Source: an uncultured Collinsella sp. (GTDB taxonomy: Bacteria; Actinomycetota; Coriobacteriia; Coriobacteriales; Coriobacteriaceae). Taken from it: a stretch of 17,805 nt of DNA. The position numbers and the translations under genes were made by a program. The DNA lies in the NCBI GenBank assembly GCA_937950415.1, contig CALFDL010000159.1:1-17805 (forward strand), in the 5' to 3' direction. Shown piece after piece: positions 6,493 through 12,698 of this stretch. How positions within the stretch are numbered: the first letter of the stretch is position 1; the number at the start of each line of letters is the position of its first letter. The notes beneath the pieces are model-generated. The model saw only the letters and a program-made list of their open reading frames with translations, was not told where the DNA came from and did not search any database.

Positions 6493-7845
6493 ATGTCTGA
6501 CGACTTTTACACCATGGTCGATTCCGGAGACCCGGCACCCGACAACGAGCACATCACCGGCGTGCGCGAAGAGCGTGAGGAAGGCGAGCAGACGACCACG
6601 CAGGCGCCAAAAGCCATGTACGCCGCGCGCATCGCCGTCTATGACGACATGCTGTCGACACCGCGTGTGATCGTCATTGATCCACAAGATGTCCGCACGT
6701 ATTTGGAAGAGACGACCAACACCGTCTACCAGTGCATGAAAGAACAGGGTGGCCATATCTCGCTCATGGTCATCCGCGAGATTGTCGAAAACTTTATCCA
6801 CGCGCACTTTGCCGAGCCCATCATCTCGATTCTGGACGGCGGAGACACCATCCGCTTTGCTGATCAAGGACCCGGCATCGACGACAAGGAGCGCGCTTTC
6901 GACTTTGGCGTTACCAGCGCAAACAGCAAGATGAAGCGCTATATCCGTGGAACCGGAGCAGGGTTTCCCATGGTGCAGGAGTATTTGGAAAACGCCGGCG
7001 GGGCCGTGTCCATCGAGGACAACATGGGCAACGGCACCGTGGTTACGGTAAGCCTGGACCCTAAACGCGTGCAGGAAATAGAGCGTGCCGGCGGACGCGG
7101 TGCTGCCGTGCGGCCCGAGACGGAGCAGCCCACATATCCCCTGCCGGGAGCTTTTGCGCAGCAGCCCATGGCAACGCAACAGATGCAGCGCCCCGTGGGA
7201 CAGATGCAGCAGCCCGGAATGCTTCCCACACAAGAGCCCCAGGCGGCATCGATGTCGATGCCGCCAAACGCGCCAGAGGCCATGCCGCTGGCTGATCAGG
7301 ATGCAGCAGCAATGCAGCAGGCGACGGGGGCGCCGGGTGGCCAGCAAATGGGCTATCAGCCGTACCAGCAGGGATATCCATATCAGCAGATGCCGCCACT
7401 GGGGTATGGCCAGCAGTTCCCGCAGCAGTACCAGCAGGGATATCAGCAGCCGTACCAGCAGATGCCGCAGCAGCAGTACAACCCCTGGGCCCAGCAGATG
7501 CCTCCGCAGCCTTACCAACAGTGGCCTCAAAGTTTTCAACAGCAAATGCCGCCGATGCAGAGTTCTCAACAACCAGCAGCTCAAATGATGTATCCTAATG
7601 CAGCAAATCAGTATGCGCAGCCACAACCGGACGTGTTCGTAAGCGATCGCGGCAACGCCGCGCTGGGCTATCTGGCGCAAAATCAAGCGTGCGGTGCTAC
7701 CGATCTGGCGAGGGCGTTTGGAAACTCGGCCCCCACTTGGTCACGCACGCTCAATGACTTGGCGCAGGCCGGCTTGGTCATCAAGCATGGCCAGAAATAC
7801 CATCTGACCGAACTCGGCACCGCTCGCGTGCGAGCTCAGAGCTAA
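6493..7845 (+). CDS. GHKL ATPase - Gln-rich linker - winged-helix protein encoded directly upstream of dnaA
   Basis: I do not recognise a named gene. Residues about 42-190 look like a HATPase_c (GHKL) fold: an N box IREIVENFIHA with N100, a G1 box DQGPGI at 124-129, a G2 box RGTGAGF at 152-158, and GNGT near 179. No phosphoacceptor histidine or transmembrane segment is visible, so it is not an ordinary sensor kinase; anti-sigma kinases and MutL/GyrB-type ATPases share the fold. Residues about 210-380 are Gln/Pro/Met/Tyr-rich with repeated YQQ units and likely disordered. Residues about 384-450 resemble a winged helix (GATDLARAF, TWSRTLNDLAQAGLVIKHGQKYHLTELG). The first 40 residues are acidic, and the ATG at 6493 has only a weak ribosome site. 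ATG 6616, just before the ATPase fold, is a possible alternative. It ends 15 bases before dnaA, so the two are almost surely co-transcribed. A role in initiation control is inferred from position. Confidence 0.82.
   Translation: MSDDFYTMVDSGDPAPDNEHITGVREEREEGEQTTTQAPKAMYAARIAVYDDMLSTPRVIVIDPQDVRTYLEETTNTVYQCMKEQGGHISLMVIREIVENFIHAHFAEPIISILDGGDTIRFADQGPGIDDKERAFDFGVTSANSKMKRYIRGTGAGFPMVQEYLENAGGAVSIEDNMGNGTVVTVSLDPKRVQEIERAGGRGAAVRPETEQPTYPLPGAFAQQPMATQQMQRPVGQMQQPGMLPTQEPQAASMSMPPNAPEAMPLADQDAAAMQQATGAPGGQQMGYQPYQQGYPYQQMPPLGYGQQFPQQYQQGYQQPYQQMPQQQYNPWAQQMPPQPYQQWPQSFQQQMPPMQSSQQPAAQMMYPNAANQYAQPQPDVFVSDRGNAALGYLAQNQACGATDLARAFGNSAPTWSRTLNDLAQAGLVIKHGQKYHLTELGTARVRAQS
7360..7480 (+). repeat. 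imperfect repeats encoding YQQ-rich segments
   Basis: The 16-mer TACCAGCAGGGATATC occurs at 7363-7378 and 7429-7444. The 12-mer CCGTACCAGCAG occurs at 7360-7371 and 7450-7461. The repeats suggest that the Gln-rich linker expanded by internal duplication and may vary in length between strains. Confidence 0.7.
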
Positions 7846-7860
7846 AGAACGGGAGAGACA

Positions 7861-9585
7861 GTGGACGAGGAAGCAAGCATCATCCTGGGGGATGCCATCG
7901 CCTTTTGCCAGCGCGACGGCCAAGATGCACGCCTCATCAACATGCTGGGGCAATCGCGCGCCATAAGCCTGACTGAAGATACGCTCACGATTGAGGCCCC
8001 CTCGCGCTTTGCCATCGCGCAGCTCAAAAAGCATCAGCCGACCATTGAGGCCTATCTGGAAGAAATCGCCTTTGCACCGATTGCGCTCGACATCGCGGCA
8101 CCGCAAGGCGCAACGGCCGAATCCGGTGCCGCGACGGTGCCCGGCGCTGCTCCCGCTGCTTCCCCGGCGGTGCCGGCCTCCGCAGGCGACGTGCCGACAA
8201 TCGAGCACCAGCACAGCGATGTTTCCCGTGAAACCATGGCACCGTTGCCGACCGCGGCGGCGACGTCAACGAACGCACCCGTCACGCACATGCCGATCGC
8301 TCACGACGCAGCGGCGGGCGCGGATTCGGGCATTGCAATCAAGAACACGCTCTCGGCCGATGATTTTCGTCGCATGATGAACCAGATGAAGGGCGGAGCG
8401 CCGACTAAATCCACGCAAGCTGCGACCCCCGCTTCACCCATGCCAGCACCGACCGTGCCGGCCGAGCAGAATACGGATGGAGCCCCGCTCGCCGCGAACT
8501 CAAAATTTACCTTTGAGAACTTTGTCTACGGCCCCGAGAACAGCCATGCCTATCGCTCGGCACTCAAGTTTGCCGCCCTCGCGGACGAGCGCGGCACGTG
8601 CACATCACTGTTCATCTACGGCAAATCGGGCCTGGGCAAGACGCACCTGCTGCTTGCCATCAAAAACGAGCTCGCCGAGAAGTCGCCCGAGATCAAGGTC
8701 AAGTATGCCAACTCCCAGGCATATCTGGACGACCTGATGACCGAGTTCGACCGCCAAAAGAAGAGCAACGCCCCCATCATGCAGGCGTACCACGGCGTGG
8801 ACGTGCTCATCATCGATGACATCCAAAACATCATCGGCAAGCGCGCGAGCGTGGACTACTTTTTCCAGCTCATGGACGAGTTCATCCGCAACAACAAGAA
8901 GGTCGTCATCGCGGCAGACCGCGCCCCCAAGGACCTGAGCATGGACGAGCGTCTGACCAGCCGCTTCAACGCCGGCATGCTCTGCCTGGTCGCAGAGCCC
9001 AGCTACGAGATGAAATACAAGATCTTGCAGCGCTATTACGAGAACACCATCGTCGCCGCTCCCGAGGCAGGCGACGACTCACTGTTGGCGGCCTACGGGG
9101 GCGACGGCGGGCACCTGACCGATGAGCACTTTAAGCACATGGCAGAGGTGTCGGGCACCAACATCCGCGAACTCGAGAGCTTCTGCGAGCGCTGCGCCGG
9201 CGAGGCGGGCGACCGCGAGCGCGAGGGCGGGGAGCTCACCTTTGACGATATCGACGCCATCGCCAGCCAGTACTTCGACACATCGGCCAAAAAGATCAAC
9301 GTGCAAACGGTTCAGTCCGTCATCGAAGAGCAGTACGGCGTGACGCACGAGGAGCTCATCGGCCCGCGTCGCAACGCCAATATCGCCAAAGCACGCCATA
9401 TCGCTATCTACCTGGCCATCGAAATGTGCGAGATGACGACCACGGCGGTAGGCGCCGAATTTGGCAACCGCAACCACTCGACCGTCAGCACGAGTTACAA
9501 AAAGGTCCAGAAGATGATCCAGGAAGACCGCACCGTCACCGAAGACCTCAAGTCGCTGCGCGATAAAATTACACTACGCTCGTAG
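7861..9585 (+). CDS. dnaA: DnaA, chromosomal replication initiator (divergent)
   Basis: DnaA binds DnaA boxes, forms an ATP-dependent filament, melts the origin and recruits helicase. The 574-residue protein has a domain I (about 1-78), a long Ala/Pro-rich domain II (about 79-210), an AAA+ domain III and a DNA-binding domain IV. Walker A is GKSGLGKT (254-261), Walker B is VLIIDD (315-320), sensor 1 is near AADRAPKD, the arginine-finger region is ERLTSRF (363-369) and sensor II is IRELE (435-439). Domain IV ends in GNRNHSTVSTS (535-545) where most DnaA proteins have GxRDHSTV, so the DNA-contacting Asp is Asn. Extra residues occur at about 400-420 and 445-460. Start GTG 7861 has GGGAGAG about five bases upstream. 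The divergence is high but the motifs are intact, so it is probably functional. Confidence 0.96.
   Translation: MDEEASIILGDAIAFCQRDGQDARLINMLGQSRAISLTEDTLTIEAPSRFAIAQLKKHQPTIEAYLEEIAFAPIALDIAAPQGATAESGAATVPGAAPAASPAVPASAGDVPTIEHQHSDVSRETMAPLPTAAATSTNAPVTHMPIAHDAAAGADSGIAIKNTLSADDFRRMMNQMKGGAPTKSTQAATPASPMPAPTVPAEQNTDGAPLAANSKFTFENFVYGPENSHAYRSALKFAALADERGTCTSLFIYGKSGLGKTHLLLAIKNELAEKSPEIKVKYANSQAYLDDLMTEFDRQKKSNAPIMQAYHGVDVLIIDDIQNIIGKRASVDYFFQLMDEFIRNNKKVVIAADRAPKDLSMDERLTSRFNAGMLCLVAEPSYEMKYKILQRYYENTIVAAPEAGDDSLLAAYGGDGGHLTDEHFKHMAEVSGTNIRELESFCERCAGEAGDREREGGELTFDDIDAIASQYFDTSAKKINVQTVQSVIEEQYGVTHEELIGPRRNANIAKARHIAIYLAIEMCEMTTTAVGAEFGNRNHSTVSTSYKKVQKMIQEDRTVTEDLKSLRDKITLRS
8220..8235. 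promoter_or_regulatory. parS-like site inside dnaA
   Basis: This matches the parS consensus at 14 of 16 bases, differing at positions 7 and 16. It lies in the poorly constrained domain II linker of dnaA, encoding VSRET. ParB binding is possible but unproven. Confidence 0.5.
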
Positions 9586-9600
9586 GGAAATAGAGACACC

Positions 9601-9764
9601 TGTTGAAAACTTGTCGAAACCACGGGCATAAGGTGTCTAAAACCCAATCCGCGGTGATGAAAAGTTTTGCGCAGGTTTTGAACGTGGAAAACCACCCCTG
9701 TTGCACACAGGTTGCTGTCGATTCTCTTTCTGGGTCTGACCTGCGTCTTTGGGAGTAATCAACA
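9601..9764. other. right DnaA-box cluster of oriC
   Basis: The exact nonamer TTTTCAACA is at 9601-9609 (minus). Within it, the 13-mer at 9598-9610 is the exact inverse of those at 6346-6358 and 6399-6411. A partner GTTTCGACA is at 9612-9620 (minus), 11 bases away. Further copies with two mismatches to the consensus are TTTTGAACG (9676-9684, plus), TTTTCCACG (9683-9691, minus), TGTGCAACA (9699-9707, minus) and TAATCAACA (9756-9764, plus). The last lies 12 bases before the DnaA-trio run. The dnaA-dnaN spacer is the unwinding half of the B. subtilis origin. DnaA binding is inferred. Confidence 0.72.
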
Positions 9765-9774
9765 GTTTCGTCAG

Positions 9775-9823
9775 TGCTATTACTATTATTAAGATATTTA
9801 TATCTATAGAAAGGTATTAAAAG
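9775..9823. other. AT-rich DNA unwinding element before dnaN
   Basis: A 49-base stretch of almost only A and T with few G/C starts at the DnaA-trios and runs to the dnaN start. It includes the inverted repeat AGATAT-TT-ATATCT (9792-9805). It is the most AT-rich segment of the right half of the window. It also carries the dnaN ribosome site AGAAAGG (9808-9814). Confidence 0.72.
9777..9791 (-). other. DnaA-trio tract of the unwinding element
   Basis: On the minus strand, read 3' to 5' away from the boxes, the triplets are GAT AAT GAT AAT AAT, five in tandem. This matches the B. subtilis DnaA-trio pattern, in which DnaA extends on single-stranded DNA from the box-bound filament. Spacing from the box at 9756-9764 and strand polarity both fit the model. 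Confidence 0.75.
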
Positions 9824-10927
9824 ATGAAGTTCACCGTCAGCCAGAGCTCGCTTACACAAGCCATCGGCGTCGTTATGAAGGGTGTCGCTTCGGCATCCAC
9901 CCTCCCCATCCTGTCGGGCGTGCTCGTTAAGGCCCAAGACGGCATCTTGGAATTCCAGACCTCTAACTACACCATCTCGATCCGTCATCGCATCGCGGCG
10001 CATGTCGAAGAAGAGGGCGAGATGGTTATTCCCTGTAGGATGCTCTCCAATATCACCAAGACCCTCCCCGATGCCCCGGTCACCTTTGAGCTGTCCGAGC
10101 GCCAGGTGCTGATCAGTTGCGAGAAGAGCTCTTTTAGGCTGAACACGCTCGATGCCAATGACTTCCCCGAGTTTCCGGCCTATGCCATCGAGAGTGCCGT
10201 GGAGCTGCCGACCGATGTCTTGTCCGAAATGGTCGGCCGCGTGTGGCGCGTCACCTCGACCGACAAGGCTCGCCCCATCCTGGGCGGTGTGCACATGAAG
10301 GTCGAGAACAACACCGTACGCCTGGTAGCGACCGATTCCTTCCGCTTGGCCGTGTGCGATACGCAGGTCGAGACCTCGACCCTCGAGGGCTCCTTTGAGC
10401 TCAACGTTCCGGCTGACGCCTTTAACGACGCGCTGAACATCATGGCCAGCCAAGCGACCATCATGATCGGGGCTACCGACACCCAGGTCGTCTTTGAGGC
10501 CGGCAACACCACCTACGTGTCGCGTCGTATCGAGGGCGTGTACCCCAACTACAAGCAGCTCATCCCCGATTCGTGCGTGACGAGCGTCAAGATTGACGTC
10601 GCCGCCTTTAACGCCGCCCTCAAGCGCGTGGCCGTTATCGCGAGCGCCAACCCCGCCGTCAAGTTCGAGATCGATGTCGAGAACGGGCAGATGGGCCTGT
10701 CCTCCATTTCCAATGACCAGGACCTTGCGCAGGAGACGATCGATGTCGAGGCCGAGGGCGAGTCGGGCACCATCGCCTTCAACTACCACTACATCTTCGG
10801 CTGCCTCAATGCCCTGTCCAAGGAGAAGGAGATCACGCTGGAGCTCAAGAGCTACTCGCAGGCGGGCATCTTTAAGTCCTACGATAAGATCAACTACCTG
10901 TACCTGGTCATGCCGGTCCGCATCTAG
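9824..10927 (+). CDS. dnaN: DnaN, DNA polymerase III beta sliding clamp
   Basis: The beta clamp forms a dimeric ring that tethers polymerase III and other clamp-binding proteins to DNA. The 367-residue protein shows the typical start MKFTVSQSSLTQAIGVVMKG with TLPILSGVLV, the domain-2 region TDKARPILGGVHM, the VATDSFRLAV motif and the C-terminal YLYLVMPVRI that ends in the clamp's peptide-binding face. Length is normal. ATG 9824 follows AGAAAGG by nine bases. The promoter probably lies within or beside the origin's AT-rich element, so clamp expression may be sensitive to DnaA occupancy; that is inference. Confidence 0.97.
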   Translation: MKFTVSQSSLTQAIGVVMKGVASASTLPILSGVLVKAQDGILEFQTSNYTISIRHRIAAHVEEEGEMVIPCRMLSNITKTLPDAPVTFELSERQVLISCEKSSFRLNTLDANDFPEFPAYAIESAVELPTDVLSEMVGRVWRVTSTDKARPILGGVHMKVENNTVRLVATDSFRLAVCDTQVETSTLEGSFELNVPADAFNDALNIMASQATIMIGATDTQVVFEAGNTTYVSRRIEGVYPNYKQLIPDSCVTSVKIDVAAFNAALKRVAVIASANPAVKFEIDVENGQMGLSSISNDQDLAQETIDVEAEGESGTIAFNYHYIFGCLNALSKEKEITLELKSYSQAGIFKSYDKINYLYLVMPVRI

Positions 10928-10936
10928 CGCTGCGCC

Positions 10937-12043
10937 ATGACCATGTTCGCCCGCGATCTTTCCGTCGCGCACTACCGCAGCTTCGATAGCTATCGTCTTG
11001 CCCTGGACGAGGGCGTGACGATACTTGCGGGACCAAACGCGGCGGGAAAGACCAATCTCATAGAGGCGCTGCAGCTGCTGACGAGCGGCGCCTCGTTTAG
11101 GCATCCGACCGCAGCCGAGCTCGTCCATGACGGCGTGGGCTCGTGCAAGATCGAGCTGAGGCTCGAGGGCGACGGCCGCGTGCTTGATATGGGATTGAGC
11201 GCGGAGGACGGTAAGCGCTCGTTTAGCCGCAACGGCAAGAGATGCTCTGCCGCCGGTGTACGCGGGGTTCTGCCGAGCGTGCTGTTTTGCCCTGACCATC
11301 TGGACATGGTTAAGCGAGGCGCCAGTGTGCGCCGCGCCGCCCTCGATGACTTTGGCATGCAGCTGAGCGCACGCTATGCCGATCTTGCGAGCACCTATGG
11401 GCGCTGCGTGACCCAGCGTAACGCCTTGCTCAAGGAGACTTGGTGCTGCCGCGAGATGCTCGGCGCGTGGAACGATTCGATTGCCCGCGCGGGCGCGGCT
11501 CTGCTCGTGCACCGGTTGGCCCTGCTCGACCGGCTGGCGGGCCATGTACACACTGCCTACGGGCAAGTGGCGTCCGGCGAGGCTGCCAACGTGACCTACA
11601 CGTCCACACTGGGGGATTTGCCCCAGGTCGAGGATCGCGAAGAGCTGAAGGGCTGGGCGTACGAGCGCATGCTGGCCGCCCTTGATGAGCACGCCGACGA
11701 GGAAATTCGCCGCGGCGTGACGTTGGTGGGACCGCATCGCGACGAGATTGAGTTTACCGTGGCGGGTCGCTCCGCCCGTTCATTTGCCAGCCAAGGACAG
11801 CAGCGTACACTGGTGCTGTCCTGGAAGGTGGCCGAGGTTGCCGTGGCTCGCGATGTCCTGGGCACCGCCCCACTGCTGCTTTTGGACGACGTGATGAGCG
11901 AGCTCGACGGCGAGCGTCGCGGCGCTTTCCTGCGGCTGATCGGCGATGACATCCAGACGGTCATAACTACGACCAACCTGGGGTACTTTACCGATGACCT
12001 GCTTGATCGAGCCAAGGTGGTGAGCATGGGTGAGACGTGCTAA
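10937..12043 (+). CDS. recF: RecF, recombination mediator ATPase
   Basis: RecF is an SMC-like ABC ATPase that, with RecO and RecR, loads RecA at single-strand gaps and helps restart forks. The 368-residue protein has Walker A GPNAAGKTN (32-40), the signature SQGQQR (285-290), Walker B LLLLDDVMSELD (about 313-324) and the family motif GPHRDEIEF (265-273). It starts nine bases after dnaN. No good Shine-Dalgarno precedes ATG 10937 or the in-frame ATG 10943, so the exact start is open and coupling to dnaN is likely. Its end overlaps dciA by 14 bases. Confidence 0.96.
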   Translation: MTMFARDLSVAHYRSFDSYRLALDEGVTILAGPNAAGKTNLIEALQLLTSGASFRHPTAAELVHDGVGSCKIELRLEGDGRVLDMGLSAEDGKRSFSRNGKRCSAAGVRGVLPSVLFCPDHLDMVKRGASVRRAALDDFGMQLSARYADLASTYGRCVTQRNALLKETWCCREMLGAWNDSIARAGAALLVHRLALLDRLAGHVHTAYGQVASGEAANVTYTSTLGDLPQVEDREELKGWAYERMLAALDEHADEEIRRGVTLVGPHRDEIEFTVAGRSARSFASQGQQRTLVLSWKVAEVAVARDVLGTAPLLLLDDVMSELDGERRGAFLRLIGDDIQTVITTTNLGYFTDDLLDRAKVVSMGETC

Positions 12044-12593
12044 TTACGAGCGCGAGAGCGAGACGGTCGCCTTCAGCGGGTTTTTGAACGCAGAGCGCCA
12101 GCGCATCCTGGCGGCTGCAACGCCTAAGCGCCGTGCGCAGATGGAGGCCGCCGAGGAGTCGCGCACGGTCTATCGCGCATGGAACGCGGTGTGCTCGGGC
12201 ACGCGCGAGGGGCGGCATGTGACGGGACTGCGCTACCTGCCCGAGTCCAATGAGCTGCTGGTATATCTCGACTCGCCCTCGTGGACGCAGGAAATGACGC
12301 TGTTGCGCGAGATCATCCGCGCGCGCATGGAGCGCGTCGGTGCGCATGTGGATGGCCTGGTGTTCAAAACCACCGCGCCCGGTCACACGCCGCCCGCTGC
12401 CAAAGAGCGTCTGCGTCCTGCCGTGGCCGAGCGCCCGCCGGCTCCGCATGCTGACCTAAGTGAGGCCGAGCGCACCGAGATTGAGCGCCAAGTGGCGCCC
12501 ATCGAAGACCAAAAACTGCGCGAGGCCCTCGAGAATGCCATGAGAGCCAGTGCCGAGTGGGCCAAGGGCGTGCAAGGCAAAAAAGAGCCTTAA
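12030..12593 (+). CDS. dciA: DciA-like DUF721 protein, probable replicative helicase operator
   Basis: DUF721/DciA proteins bind DnaB and act as the helicase loader/operator in bacteria lacking DnaC or DnaI. The 187-residue protein has the DUF721 pattern: VYRAWNAVCS (48-57), then GLRYLPESNELLVYLDSPSW (66-85) with WTQEM leading into the helix LLREIIRARMER (91-102). Its C-terminal half is Pro/Glu-rich with a predicted helix near the end. Start GTG 12030 overlaps recF, with AAGGTGG about ten bases upstream. The recF-dciA-gyrB order is common in actinobacteria. The family call rests on pattern and context. The gene ends just before a terminator. Confidence 0.85.
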   Translation: MRRANYERESETVAFSGFLNAERQRILAAATPKRRAQMEAAEESRTVYRAWNAVCSGTREGRHVTGLRYLPESNELLVYLDSPSWTQEMTLLREIIRARMERVGAHVDGLVFKTTAPGHTPPAAKERLRPAVAERPPAPHADLSEAERTEIERQVAPIEDQKLREALENAMRASAEWAKGVQGKKEP

Positions 12594-12620
12594 ATCGCAT
12601 CTGGTGGCCTTGTAGAGCCA

Positions 12621-12650
12621 AATACCCTCGTTCCCGAGGGTATTTTTTTA
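12621..12650 (+). terminator. intrinsic terminator after dciA
   Basis: A 10-bp stem (12621-12630 with 12635-12644) has a 4-base loop and is followed by a run of T. It ends the dnaN-recF-dciA unit, so gyrB needs its own promoter within about 50 bases. The best -35/-10 guess is TTTACG and TACACA 17 bases apart (about 12646-12674), which is weak. Confidence 0.93.
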
Positions 12651-12698
12651 CGATAAACTAGTAAGGCTGTACACATTTTCTTGACTGAAGGAGGACGT

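Noticed and set aside
6403..7686. 427-codon open frame on the minus strand across the ATPase gene
   Set aside because: Its Leu/Arg/His-rich sequence is the antisense of the Gln-rich linker. The plus-strand frame has clear ATPase motifs and continues the dnaA operon.
9697..9711. Small inverted repeat CCTGT/ACAGG in the dnaA-dnaN spacer as a terminator
   Set aside because: Arms are only 5 bp and no T-run follows; it is better explained by overlapping DnaA-box-like sequence.
9569..11737. 722-codon open frame on the minus strand across dnaN and recF
   Set aside because: It is antisense to two certain genes, has an unbalanced composition rich in Leu, Val, His and Gly, and shows no motif or ribosome site. 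It is a shadow of GC-rich codon bias.
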